Source of the DNA: VYFG01 sp965213885 | Lineage (GTDB): Bacteria > Pseudomonadota > Gammaproteobacteria > Arenicellales > Poriferihabitantaceae | Assembly (NCBI GenBank): GCA_965213885.1 | Contig: OZ243919.1 | Coordinates: 2,108,001-2,172,000 of the forward strand | Length of the DNA stretch: 64,000 bases | Direction: 5' to 3' | Shown: piece after piece, positions 1 to 8,817 of the stretch | How positions within the stretch are numbered: position 1 is the stretch's first letter | Layout of the letters: every line of letters begins with the position of its first letter | Position numbers and translations under genes: made by a program | Notes under the pieces: generated by a model | The model's input: only the letters and a program-made list of their open reading frames with translations | What the model was told of the DNA's origin: nothing | The model's database searches: none

Positions 1-904
1 CACGACGTAGCGACGCTCCTCGGGAAAGACGAGACCGAGGGTCCGCCGCGCCATCTTCTCGCGCTTCAACGCCTCCTGCATGTCGACCGAGCTGCGCGGG
101 CTCACGTCGATGATCGGCTTGTGGCCCAGCGCGATGCTGTGCGCCCAGATCTCGATGGAATCGTAGGCCGCGTCCATAAGGTCATAGAGGCACTCGACCC
201 GCCCGGCCATCACGGTTCCCAACAGAATCGCCACCTGGGAGTCGTGCGTCGACGCAGACGTCATGATGCAGCTGATGGGCACCACGCCATCGGCCGTGTC
301 GACGTGTAGCTTGTAGCCAATCCAGGAGGTGGTATGGCCCTTCGCGTTACGCGATGGTGCCGACATCGCAGGCCCTCGGCAGGTCGGCCAGCATCTGCGG
401 CAGGGTCATCGTCAGTTGCCGTTCCAGCCGGCTCGCCTCCTTCGCACGCTCCTCGCCCTTACGAGGCCGTCCCCGCTTGCGCTGCTTCGGCTTCGCCCCC
501 TTCGGCTTCGGCCGAGGCTTCGCCCGCGCCTCGATCGCCGTCGCATCCCGCGAGATGTGCTCCACCAGATGACCATCCATCGTCCGAGCGATCAGCGTCT
601 CATGCAGACGGCTCGCAAGACCTCTCTCGGCAAACTCGGAAAAGGCCCGCGAAAACGTCGCTTCGCTTGGAAGCCGGCCGCCACCGCTCCAGCCGCAAAA
701 CCGCCGGAGCCTACCATCAACTTCAAGACGCTCGATCAGCGCCCGCGTCGTCGGAACGTCGAGCACGGCCTTGGCGATGAAGGCGCACGTCAGCGCCGCG
801 CGGTCCTCCTCCGGACGCCCTACCTGGCCGCGGAAATAGGGAAGAAGAGCCTCAACCCGCACCAGCTCCAGTACCGTGACGAAGAGCTCGTAGCGCTCCC
901 CCAT
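1..904 (-). pseudogene. IS transposase (DUF772 / DDE type), frameshifted, 3' end outside window
   Basis: The minus strand encodes a transposase N-terminal domain from 904 down to 347 (SRDATAIEAR motif, basic KRGRPRKGE stretch, CDVGTI). The conserved catalytic part (WIGYKLHVDTADG, YDLMDAAYD, LGHKPIID) continues in another frame from about 348 to the left edge. The switch needs one extra base or two missing ones at about 347-352. Residues that look like the true N-terminus (QQELFPRLESEFGP) lie upstream of the ATG at 904 but are preceded in frame by a TGA at about 958-960. The family resembles IS5-superfamily transposases. No slippery A-rich run is visible at the shift, so I favour decay over programmed frameshifting. 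Terminal inverted repeats cannot be judged because one end is missing. Confidence 0.75.
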
Positions 905-1203
905 CGGGCCGAACTCGCTCTCAAGTCGCGGGAAGAGCTCTTGTTGAAAGGCGTATCAGTAATCCGATAGAATCTCGCGCAGGGATACGGCTCCGCTTCT
1001 CCTTGGTCGTCATGCGGTGTTTAGTCGCAGCACATGATACTCAGGAGGGTGGGCCGGTCGCACCGCAACAGCCTGAAATCAGGCGATAAACCCACTCGCC
1101 GCGCCTATTTTGCAAGACTCGACTATCAGCGACAATTAGAACTACCGTGCAAATGTGGAGCAGGTCTCATGACAAATTTGTCCTGATTGCGGGAGAGGGT
1201 ATC

Positions 1204-4038
1204 GTGAAGAAGTCTGCAAGTCTGGTAGTTCGGCCGCGCATCGGCGACGCAGGTTGTCCGGGCTTCCCTCGGCGCATGAGCGCCGGGCTTCCATTCGGCG
1301 TCGCTGTCATCGTCCTGACTGTCGTGCTCGGCAGCGCGGGCACGGCACGGGCCGAGAACGAATGCGGCCGGCCCGAAGCCGGAACGCCGGTCGTCTGCTC
1401 GTCATCGAACTACGATGCGGCCACGGACGGCAACATCGTGTACCGCCCCGTCGAGGCGAACGGAGACGGTTTCACCATCCGCCTCGCCGATGACCTCTCG
1501 ATCCGCTACGACCGCGACGACCCCGACGACGACCAGTTGGTTCTGCCTGGCGAGGGAGACCCGCTCTACAGCGCCGTCAGGATCGAGACCGATGCGGGCC
1601 ATGCGGGCGGCATCTCGCTCTTCTCTTCCGCCGACGTGATCTCGAACGGGAGAGGGATTTCGGTCGGCCACTACGGAAGGTCCGGCGCGATGCGCACGGA
1701 AATCGCCGGCGGCTCGTTCTCGATCGCTAGCGATTGGCTACGCGCGTTCGCCATCCACAGCTATCGTGGCGACGAATACGACACAAACGACGGGTTCAGC
1801 GGCGACCACGATCTCATCGTCCGCGACGTCGACATTGATTTGAAAGGTGGGTGGGCCGGTGTGATCGGAGTCCAACGCGTCGAGGGAGACCTGAATGTCG
1901 CCGTGCGGGACTCCGACATCAAGGTCGATGCCCCTTGGGCCACTGGCGTGTTCACCAGCCATCGCGGCACCGGAGACCTAGACGTCGATGTCCGGAATGT
2001 CGACATAGACGTTGGCGGCGCAATCTCGAATGACGGAATCCTGGGCTACCATCTTGGTAGCGGCGACACCGACGTTACCGTTCGGGACAGCACCATCGCT
2101 GTCAAGACCGGGGAAGCCACGAACTCCAACGGTATAGCCTTTCTCTATTCAAGGGGGGAGGGTGGCGACCTCTCCTTCGATGTCCAGGACGTCGACATCG
2201 ATGTCTCCAGCAGCCTCGGCATCTACCGCATGCACGACAATGAGGAAGGAGGGAGGTATTTCGATGGCATCTGGGGCGGATACTGGAGCGAGGAAGGCGA
2301 CATACACGTCGATGTCCGACGCGCCGATATCGTGGTCATGGGTGCGGACTCCGGTGGTATGTCCTTCATACATGACCGGAAGGGCGATATCGACATCGCC
2401 GCGCGCGACGTCGATATCCGGGTCGAGGGCAACCGTTCCGTGGGCATCGGCGGCGGCCAGCGTCACGAGGGCACTGGCGACATAACCATTGACGTGCGCG
2501 ATTCGACCGTCGTGGCGACCGGAGAGAGCGTCGCCGGCATTCGGGCGTTCAACTTCACGGGCGAAGGCAGCATCGACATTCGCGTCGAGGACGGAACGAT
2601 TGCGGCGGAGGGCAAGGACAGTTCCGGCATCCTGGTCGGCCTCACCGGCCGGTTGTTCGACGACAGACCTGAGCCAATCGGGGCCCCCGCCATTCGGGAC
2701 GTCACGGTGGACGCCAGCAACAACACGCGCGGGGAGACGGCCGCGCAGAATGTCTTTGTGAACGGGCGAGTGCGCGGCGGCTCGGGTGTGGGGGCGGGGG
2801 TCCGGCTCTACGGCGGCGGCCGGGTCGAGATCGGCCCCCGGGGTAGCGTCGGCGCGGCCTCGGGCGTTGCCGTGCGGGCCGAGGGACCCGAGGGAACCGA
2901 GACCGCGTTGCATGTCGAGGCGCAGCTGGACGGCCGCCTGGCGAGCGATGCGATCGCGGGGGAGATCAGAAACGATGACGGCCGGACGACTGTCGCGGTC
3001 AACGGGGTGGTCCTGCACGACGGCATGACGGGCGTGACCGGTGCGACGGCGCCGAACGGCGCGCGCGACATCTCCCTTGCCGCCTCGCAGACCGTTGCGG
3101 GACGGGCGTTCCTGCCGGCGGATTTCGTGACCGCCTATGCGCCACGGGCCGCGGTCTACGAGGCGCTGCCCGGGTTCATGCTGCGGCTGGACAATCGGGG
3201 GACGGTGGGCAAGCGGTTACGCATACCCGGTTCGCCCGCGTGGGTTCAGGTCTCGGCCGGCCAGGGCTCCTACGAGCCGGATCGCTCGCACGTCGGCGCG
3301 GCCTACGATTTCGACCGCTTCGAAGCCGAGGCAGGGGTGGAGTTTACGTTGTCCGGAGAGGAGAACCTGACCGGCTGGGCCGCGCTGCGCCATGTGCGGA
3401 GCTCGGCGGACGTGTCCGCGCCGACGGGCGGCGGGAAGATCGATGCCGAGGGCTTCGGCGCGTCGTTCGGGGCCTCCTGGGAGAACGCCGCCGGCTACCA
3501 TGCGAGCGGGCGCATCTCGGTGAGCCAGTACGGGTCGGACCTGCGCGCGGACGGCCGGGGCCTCCTGAAGGAGGGAGCCGATGCAACGGTGCGCACCCTC
3601 GGGGTCGAGGCGGGCCGGCGTTTCTCGCTCGCCGACGATCTGACCCTGACGCCCCAGGCGTGGTTGACCCGCTCGGACGTTTCGATGGACGGATTCCGGG
3701 ACGCCGTGGGTTCGCGGGTCTCGCCTGGAAAGACGGATCGGTCCGTCGTCGGTCTCGGCGTCGTCACGGAAACCGCACATTCATGGGACGGCGGTGAACG
3801 AAGGCTCGACTTGCGCGGCCGTCTGGGCGTGGAGCGGGTGCTCGGGGATGCGGAGACTGCGGCCGATGTCTCGGGCGAGCGCCTCGTCTCGGAGGATGCC
3901 CGGACCCGGGGAGTGTTCGCCCTGGGGGCGGCGTACCGCTGGAACCGGTGGTCGCTGGACGGAGAGATTTCCGCCTCCGGCCTGGGCTCGGACGACAGCG
4001 GCTACACCGTCAGCCTCCGTCTCGGGACGCAGTTCTAG
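1204..4038 (+). CDS. Autotransporter with repetitive beta-helix-type passenger
   Basis: Predicted secreted surface protein of type V secretion. A hydrophobic signal sequence (FGVAVIVLTVVLGSAGTARA) ends just before ENECG. The passenger contains nine DxxVxVRDxDI modules spaced 26-44 residues apart, as expected for rungs of a parallel beta-helix. The last 280 or so residues look like an autotransporter beta-barrel (GWAALRHVRSS, RFSLADDLTLTPQAWLTRSD) and end in LRLGTQF, with the terminal aromatic residue recognised by the BAM machinery. I prefer the GTG at 1204, which follows GGGAGAGGG, but the frame is open back to a GTG at 1147. The passenger function (adhesin or other) cannot be told. It stands alone next to a transposase remnant, consistent with acquired DNA. 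Confidence 0.8.
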   Translation: MKKSASLVVRPRIGDAGCPGFPRRMSAGLPFGVAVIVLTVVLGSAGTARAENECGRPEAGTPVVCSSSNYDAATDGNIVYRPVEANGDGFTIRLADDLSIRYDRDDPDDDQLVLPGEGDPLYSAVRIETDAGHAGGISLFSSADVISNGRGISVGHYGRSGAMRTEIAGGSFSIASDWLRAFAIHSYRGDEYDTNDGFSGDHDLIVRDVDIDLKGGWAGVIGVQRVEGDLNVAVRDSDIKVDAPWATGVFTSHRGTGDLDVDVRNVDIDVGGAISNDGILGYHLGSGDTDVTVRDSTIAVKTGEATNSNGIAFLYSRGEGGDLSFDVQDVDIDVSSSLGIYRMHDNEEGGRYFDGIWGGYWSEEGDIHVDVRRADIVVMGADSGGMSFIHDRKGDIDIAARDVDIRVEGNRSVGIGGGQRHEGTGDITIDVRDSTVVATGESVAGIRAFNFTGEGSIDIRVEDGTIAAEGKDSSGILVGLTGRLFDDRPEPIGAPAIRDVTVDASNNTRGETAAQNVFVNGRVRGGSGVGAGVRLYGGGRVEIGPRGSVGAASGVAVRAEGPEGTETALHVEAQLDGRLASDAIAGEIRNDDGRTTVAVNGVVLHDGMTGVTGATAPNGARDISLAASQTVAGRAFLPADFVTAYAPRAAVYEALPGFMLRLDNRGTVGKRLRIPGSPAWVQVSAGQGSYEPDRSHVGAAYDFDRFEAEAGVEFTLSGEENLTGWAALRHVRSSADVSAPTGGGKIDAEGFGASFGASWENAAGYHASGRISVSQYGSDLRADGRGLLKEGADATVRTLGVEAGRRFSLADDLTLTPQAWLTRSDVSMDGFRDAVGSRVSPGKTDRSVVGLGVVTETAHSWDGGERRLDLRGRLGVERVLGDAETAADVSGERLVSEDARTRGVFALGAAYRWNRWSLDGEISASGLGSDDSGYTVSLRLGTQF
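1801..2640 (+). repeat. Nine degenerate passenger repeats (VRDxDI module) in the autotransporter
   Basis: Copies begin near 1801, 1882, 1972, 2062, 2164, 2296, 2383, 2476 and 2566. Each encodes a variant of GDxxVxVRDxDIxV, for example GDLNVAVRDSDIKV and GDITIDVRDSTVVA. The typical spacing is about 90 bp (30 residues), with one longer copy of 132 bp. The repeats are diverged at the DNA level, so recent expansion is unlikely. Confidence 0.8.
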
Positions 4039-4119
4039 GGTGCGACCGGATCATAGCCGTCGTCGGCACCGCGTGAGGCCGCTGCTCAGCGTATTGACCC
4101 CATCGAGGGCCGAACCGAA

Positions 4120-4560
4120 TGGCCGCGCCAAGACGCATCCTTCGATCGCCGGAACCGCCCGGGATCGTCAATTGTTCGAGGACCTGGTCGCGGAGCTTGG
4201 AGAGTGGCTGCATCCTCGCGACTATGCCGAAGGCCAGCCCCTCGCCGGGCAGGATACGCCGCACGAAGGCCTGTAGTTGCTACTCTCCGGCCGGGCCTTT
4301 GCCGTATGATGACGGGGGTGCAGCGGCTCTACCAGCTCGGCCCCGGCGACGCTGTCTGGCCGGCAGGCGCGCTCGGCGCGAACGCGAGCAGCGTGGTTGC
4401 AGACCGACCCTGTCGGACCGTGACTCTGGCGCCCGATACCCGGCGTTGGCTGGAGTCGGATCAGGGACATCTCGCGTTCAGGCTCTACCGTTACCTTCTT
4501 GCTGGGAAGCTTCAGGCCGAGCCGGAAGACGGATCCTCACAAGAGAAGAAATGCGACCAA
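4120..4560 (+). pseudogene. Decayed cyclic-nucleotide-binding (Crp-like) domain, probably the tail of a SulP-type permease
   Basis: Pieces of one domain can be read across three frames. LFEDLVAELGEWLHPRDYAE and the next residues are in frame 2. A TAG at 4274-4276 stands where GLQLLLSGRAFAV would read through (CAG to TAG). A short YDDGG piece is in frame 3. VQRLYQLGPGDAVW, SSVVADRPCR and LAFRLYRYLLAGK are in frame 1. This is the order of a cNMP-binding domain as found at the C-terminus of SulP/STAS transporters in gammaproteobacteria. At least one nonsense change and two frameshifts rule out a working protein. Its end abuts or overlaps the start of the next gene. Confidence 0.6.
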
Positions 4561-6536
4561 GTGGACTCTTAGCCATCAAACGATTCGCCGCGACTACCGC
4601 CCTCGTGTTTTCCGCTTTCGTGTGTGCGTCCCTCGCGAGCGCCCAGGAACAGGCTGCCATGATCGAGTGGCCCTTTGTCGGCGCCGAGCAGGCGCACACA
4701 AAGTACTCCTCGGTCGAGGACATCACCGCCGCCAACGTCGGCGAACTGGAAATCGTCTGGCAATGGGAGCCGAATGAGAGGCCTCTGGAGGAGTACGGCA
4801 CGCGGCCGGGCCCGTTCCAGGCGACGCCCATCATGGTCGACAACGTGCTCTACCTGTCGACCATGTACACGCGGGTGGTGGCCCTCGACGCGGAGACGGG
4901 CGCCGAGCTCTGGACCTTCGATCCCAAGATCTACGAGGGCGGGCCCAAAGGTGCGGGGCCGCGTGGCTTCAAGCACCGAGGCGTCGCCTGGTGGAGCGAC
5001 GGGGACGACGCGCGTATCTTCCTCAACAGCCGCGACCGGCTGTATGCGATCAACGCGGCAACCGGTGAGCTGGACGCGAGCTTCGGCGACGGCGGGAGCG
5101 TCCTGCTGACCGAGGGCCACGGCCGCCCGGTGACCCGCTTCGAGTTCGACCAGACTTCGCCGCCGGTGGTGTTCGAGGACCTGGTGATCGTCGGGAGCCG
5201 CATACCCGACCGGCTGCAGCGGAAGTTCGACCCGCCCGGAACGGTGCAGGCGTTCGACGCCCGCACGGGCGAGCGCCGCTGGGTCTTCTTCACCATCCCG
5301 CAATCGAGCGACGACTTCGGCGCGGGCACCTGGGAGGACGAGTCGTGGCGCTTCACCGGTCACGCCAACGTGTGGGGGCTGATGTCGCTCGATGTCGAGC
5401 GCGGGCTGCTCTACGTGCCGACGAGTACGCCGAGCAGCGACTACTGGGGCGGCCGCCGGCTGGGGGCAAATCTCTTCGCCGAGTCGCTGGTATGCCTGGA
5501 TGCGCGCACGGGCGGGCGGCAGTGGCACTTCCAGACGGTCCACCATGGCGTCTGGGACTACGACCTGGCCGCAGCGCCCAACCTCGTGACGATCGCGGTG
5601 GACGGGCGCGAGATCGACGCGGTGGCGCAAGTCTCCAAGCACGGTTTCACGTACGTGTTCGACCGGGTGACGGGCGAGCCGGTGTGGCCCATCGAGGAGC
5701 GTGCGGTGGACACCGTAACGGATGTGCCGGGCGAGGTGCTGTATCCGACGCAGCCGTTCCCGACGAAGCCGCCGCCCTTCAGCAAACAGGGGGTGTCGCT
5801 GGAGGACGCGAACGATCTGACACCTGAGATCCACACGCTCGCGGTGGCGGAGATGAAGCAGTTTCGGCTAGGGCCGCTCTTCACACCGCCGAGTCTTCAG
5901 GCGACGCTTCAGCGGCCGGGTGCGAGCGGCGGCGCGAACTGGGGCGGAGCGGCATTCGATGCCGAGAGCGGGACCCTGTTCGTGCGGACATCGGAAGACG
6001 CCGACACGAACCAGGTGTGCGTAAATCCGGGTGACGATCCGGAGGTCGACGTCGCGTACAGCAACAACTGCCCCTTCGGCGCCACGCTCCTCATGTTTCA
6101 CGAGCCCGACGGACCGGGCGCCGCTGAGATGCCTAAGAGCAAGCTCGGCCCGATCCCGCTCATCAAGCCGCCCTACGCGTATCTGGTAGCGATCGATCTG
6201 AACGCAGGCGAGATTGCGTGGAAGGTGCCCTTCGGCGAGGGCAGCCCCGAGCTCCGTGAGCACCCGCTGCTGCAGGGCGTCGCGCTGCCGGAGCGCCTTG
6301 GCACGCGCGGCAATGCCGGCCCGATGGTGACCAAGGGAGGCCTGGTGTTCCTCGGCGGCGGCGCGCCCTACCTCTATGCCTTCGACAAAGCGACCGGCGC
6401 CGAGATCTGGCGTGGCGCGACGCCCTTCAAGACTTACGCCAACCCGATGACCTACCGGGCTCGGTCGGGGCGGCAGTTCATCGTCATCGCGACCGGCGCC
6501 GGGGCGGACGCAGCCCTCGTTGCCTTCGCGCGGTGA
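4551..6536 (+). CDS. PQQ-dependent dehydrogenase (quinoprotein, periplasmic)
   Basis: A 661-residue quinoprotein of the eight-bladed propeller type that oxidises alcohols or sugars with pyrroloquinoline quinone. The substrate is unknown. A signal peptide (ALVFSAFVCASLASAQ) marks export. Propeller-blade signatures recur: VVALDAETGAELWTF, LYAINAATGELDASFGDG, VQAFDARTGERRW, LVCLDARTGGRQW, YLYAFDKATGAEIWR. The reading frame is open further upstream to 4119, but that part translates the decayed domain before it. The ATG at 4551 with AAGAGAAGA in front is the sensible start. No PQQ synthesis gene or cytochrome partner is in the window, so the cofactor must come from elsewhere. Confidence 0.88.
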   Translation: MRPSGLLAIKRFAATTALVFSAFVCASLASAQEQAAMIEWPFVGAEQAHTKYSSVEDITAANVGELEIVWQWEPNERPLEEYGTRPGPFQATPIMVDNVLYLSTMYTRVVALDAETGAELWTFDPKIYEGGPKGAGPRGFKHRGVAWWSDGDDARIFLNSRDRLYAINAATGELDASFGDGGSVLLTEGHGRPVTRFEFDQTSPPVVFEDLVIVGSRIPDRLQRKFDPPGTVQAFDARTGERRWVFFTIPQSSDDFGAGTWEDESWRFTGHANVWGLMSLDVERGLLYVPTSTPSSDYWGGRRLGANLFAESLVCLDARTGGRQWHFQTVHHGVWDYDLAAAPNLVTIAVDGREIDAVAQVSKHGFTYVFDRVTGEPVWPIEERAVDTVTDVPGEVLYPTQPFPTKPPPFSKQGVSLEDANDLTPEIHTLAVAEMKQFRLGPLFTPPSLQATLQRPGASGGANWGGAAFDAESGTLFVRTSEDADTNQVCVNPGDDPEVDVAYSNNCPFGATLLMFHEPDGPGAAEMPKSKLGPIPLIKPPYAYLVAIDLNAGEIAWKVPFGEGSPELREHPLLQGVALPERLGTRGNAGPMVTKGGLVFLGGGAPYLYAFDKATGAEIWRGATPFKTYANPMTYRARSGRQFIVIATGAGADAALVAFAR

Positions 6537-7181
6537 GCGTGCTCACACCATTTGGGTGCACTCCGACCGCGGTACTTGATGGGAAAGGGTGAGGGGGGCG
6601 GGGCCGCTTCCGCACCGGCGGAAATGGCGGGTGAAGCCTCGCAAAGCCCCATCGGTTCTTGAGCAATCAGATCGATGGGTGACGGTTATCGGGCTTTGTC
6701 TTGCTTCCGGGCGAAGCCGATACCTGTACGAAATCCTCGATCCACCACCGACCGAACAACCAGGACCAAGACAGGAGCGTTTCCCCGATCTTCCTGACTT
6801 CCGACATTTCAGCCTCATATCTTGCGGATGACTGAGGTTTTATGCGGGTTCCAGATGATGAGCATGCCCGCATAGTTCCTGTCCCAAGGGGGATACAGTG
6901 CCGTAACGGAAACCGTGAATCGCTGATCAACAGCGTGTGATGTCACTCGTTGGTGGAACTGGCAGGGATTTCAGCGGCCGGTTCCGATAACGGACCCGTT
7001 CGTAACGTTTCAGGGAAGACCGGGGGGACCCGGCAGTAGGAAACGGCGGATGTCTTCAGTTGCAATATTGCGGGGAGTGAAGGTGGTGCCTGTGGGTTGT
7101 GACGGACTTCAGGCAGCCCTCATGGAAGGGTTGGGCATTTTGAGAGTTGCGGTGTTGGCAATCTGGACAAGGTCACATGCG
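6537..7181. other. Intergenic stretch, no gene recognised
   Basis: Short open frames exist on both strands, but none has a recognisable family signature, a convincing ribosome site or clear coding bias. I see no tRNA, repeat array or strong hairpin. Confidence 0.5.
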
Positions 7182-7439
7182 ATGGCAGACCGGGATGCAT
7201 ACCTGGCTGTCGAGCGAACGCCGGGAACAGTCAGCGGTGCATGGGTAGTCACCGGTACGCTGATTCCGTTGTCCGACTTGTACGAAAAACTCGCCGGCAG
7301 CGCAACCGTTGACGAGTTTATCGAGTGGTTTCCCGGCGTCGACAGGAAACAGATGCGGGCGGTGCCGGAACACGATGCCCAGGCGCTGAGGACTGCGCCA
7401 CGACCACAGCATGTGCAGGACCTCCCCAACCATCACTGA
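7182..7439 (+). CDS. DUF433 domain small protein
   Basis: An 85-residue protein with the DUF433 pattern: SGAWVVTGTLIPLSDLYEKL, then VDEFIEWFPGVDRKQMRAV. DUF433 proteins are small helix-turn-helix-like proteins, often encoded beside a PIN-like partner and proposed to be antitoxins. No partner is visible here: downstream is a gap, then the 3' end of ogt on the other strand. The frame is open back to 7050, but homology begins just after the ATG at 7182. Solitary DUF433 genes are common. Function is inferred from family only. Confidence 0.6.
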   Translation: MADRDAYLAVERTPGTVSGAWVVTGTLIPLSDLYEKLAGSATVDEFIEWFPGVDRKQMRAVPEHDAQALRTAPRPQHVQDLPNHH

Positions 7440-7555
7440 TGCCCGGTAGTACCAGACCGGTTCGGGCCCGGGCTGACAATGGCCTGAAGGAGGGGGACTG
7501 AATAATGAATTGCCCGGAAGAGGGATCGTCTCTGCATCACCGACCCCGATCGCGG

Positions 7556-8074
7556 TCAGGCGGTATTCCGGCGCAGACAGCACCGTTCATGCTCGATGAG
7601 CCAGCGTTTTCGCTCGATGCCGCCGGCATAGCCCCGAAGCGTACCGTCCCGGCCGATCACACGGTGACAGGGAATGATGACTGCGATGGGATTGCGGGCG
7701 TTGCCGGACGCGGCCGCACGAACGGCCCGTGGTCTGCCCGCACGTCCGGCAAGCGCGGTGTAGTCCAGTGTACTGCCCGGCGGAATCTGTCTCAGGGCTT
7801 GCCAGACACTGCGCTGGAATGGGGTTCCGCCGGCGTCCAGCGCGATACCCCCGAACGGGTCGCCGCCGTGGGTAAAGTAGGACTCCAGGGCTTCATGAAC
7901 CGGCGTGGGCCCTTTCGCCCGGCGGATTCCGAACTCGCCGAAGCGCCCTGTCAAAAGGCGGTCAATACGCTCGGGATTATCGGAAAAATCCAGGTAGACC
8001 AGGGTTTCTCCATCGAGAATCACGTCCACCATGCCAATGGGTGAGCGATAGGGAAACAGTTCGAGCTGCTTCAT
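7556..8074 (-). CDS. ogt: Methylated-DNA--[protein]-cysteine S-methyltransferase
   Basis: A 172-residue suicide repair protein that takes the alkyl group from O6-alkylguanine or O4-alkylthymine onto its own cysteine. The active site IIPCHRVIG is intact with the acceptor at Cys136. It is preceded by the helix-turn-helix wing (TPFQRSVWQALRQIPPG) and followed by YAGGIERKRWLI. Its ATG overlaps the TGA of the upstream ada-like gene in an ATGA, so the two are almost certainly co-transcribed and translationally coupled. Together they carry the same domains as one full-length Ada protein. Confidence 0.93.
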   Translation of the reverse strand: MKQLELFPYRSPIGMVDVILDGETLVYLDFSDNPERIDRLLTGRFGEFGIRRAKGPTPVHEALESYFTHGGDPFGGIALDAGGTPFQRSVWQALRQIPPGSTLDYTALAGRAGRPRAVRAAASGNARNPIAVIIPCHRVIGRDGTLRGYAGGIERKRWLIEHERCCLRRNTA

Positions 8075-8643
8075 CGGGATTCTCCTCCGGTGCGCCTGAA
8101 CGTGCTGGGATTCTTGCCGTACACGCTGGAAAAAGTGTGATTGAACTGCCGCACGCTGGAAAATCCGGAAGTAAGGGCGATATCCGACATCGGGCGGTCC
8201 GTATCGGTGATCAGCCGTTTTGCCGCCAGCAGCCGGCGGGTCCGCGCCACCTGCATGGGGCTTGCGCCCACGTGTCTGGAAAACAGCCTGCGCAGATGCC
8301 GCGAGCCCACGCCCAGCCGCTCGGCCAGGGATTCCACGTTGCCTTCGTCAAGGGCTCCCTGGTCGATGAGTCCGAGTGCCCTGGACACGGTGGTCCTGAC
8401 ACCGTTCCAGGCCGGACTGTTCGGCGCCGATTCCGGACGGCAGCGCAGGCAGGGACGGAAACCCGCTTCCAGCGCCGCCGCGGCAGAAGGAAAGAACCTG
8501 CAGTTTTCCGGCCTGGGCGTGATCGCGGGGCATACGGGACGGCAGAAAATCCCGGTGCTGGTGACACCGGTGAAAAAGCAGCCGTCGAATACCGGGTTAC
8601 GGGTCCGTACCGCCTCGTAGCAGTCTGCAAAGCTGATTACCAT
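8071..8643 (-). CDS. Ada-like regulator: methylphosphotriester-accepting zinc domain plus AraC helix-turn-helix
   Basis: 190 residues. The N-terminal Ada domain shows FCRPVC and CLRC, so the four zinc ligands are Cys34, Cys38, Cys65 and Cys68. In Ada the equivalent first cysteine takes a methyl group from DNA phosphotriesters and turns the protein into an activator. The C-terminal half is an AraC-type DNA-binding domain (LAERLGVGSRHLRRLF, SDIALTSGFSSVRQFNHTF). The Ada C-terminal methyltransferase domain is absent and is supplied by ogt, overlapping by 4 bp. The frame extends 28 residues upstream, but the ATG at 8643 (MVISFADCYEAV) matches the family start. Likely autoregulated as an adaptive response operon; that is inference. 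Confidence 0.88.
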   Translation of the reverse strand: MVISFADCYEAVRTRNPVFDGCFFTGVTSTGIFCRPVCPAITPRPENCRFFPSAAAALEAGFRPCLRCRPESAPNSPAWNGVRTTVSRALGLIDQGALDEGNVESLAERLGVGSRHLRRLFSRHVGASPMQVARTRRLLAAKRLITDTDRPMSDIALTSGFSSVRQFNHTFSSVYGKNPSTFRRTGGESR

Positions 8644-8817
8644 GGAACCGAAGTATAGCCAGGTCCGGCTCCCGTGCTGGCAATTTTCGGAACTGGAAGT
8701 CTGCCCTGTCGAACGACTCCCGGCCACAGGCCCTGCTCCGGGAGTCGGCCACCATGCCCGGCGATCAGGAAACGGGCGCCGCGGACTCCGTTACGTCGGC
8801 AAACCGCCTGTACCGGT

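Noticed and set aside
4569..5834. Minus-strand open frame of 421 codons opposite the PQQ dehydrogenase.
   Set aside because: Shadow frame with Arg/His-rich composition; the plus strand has unmistakable propeller motifs.
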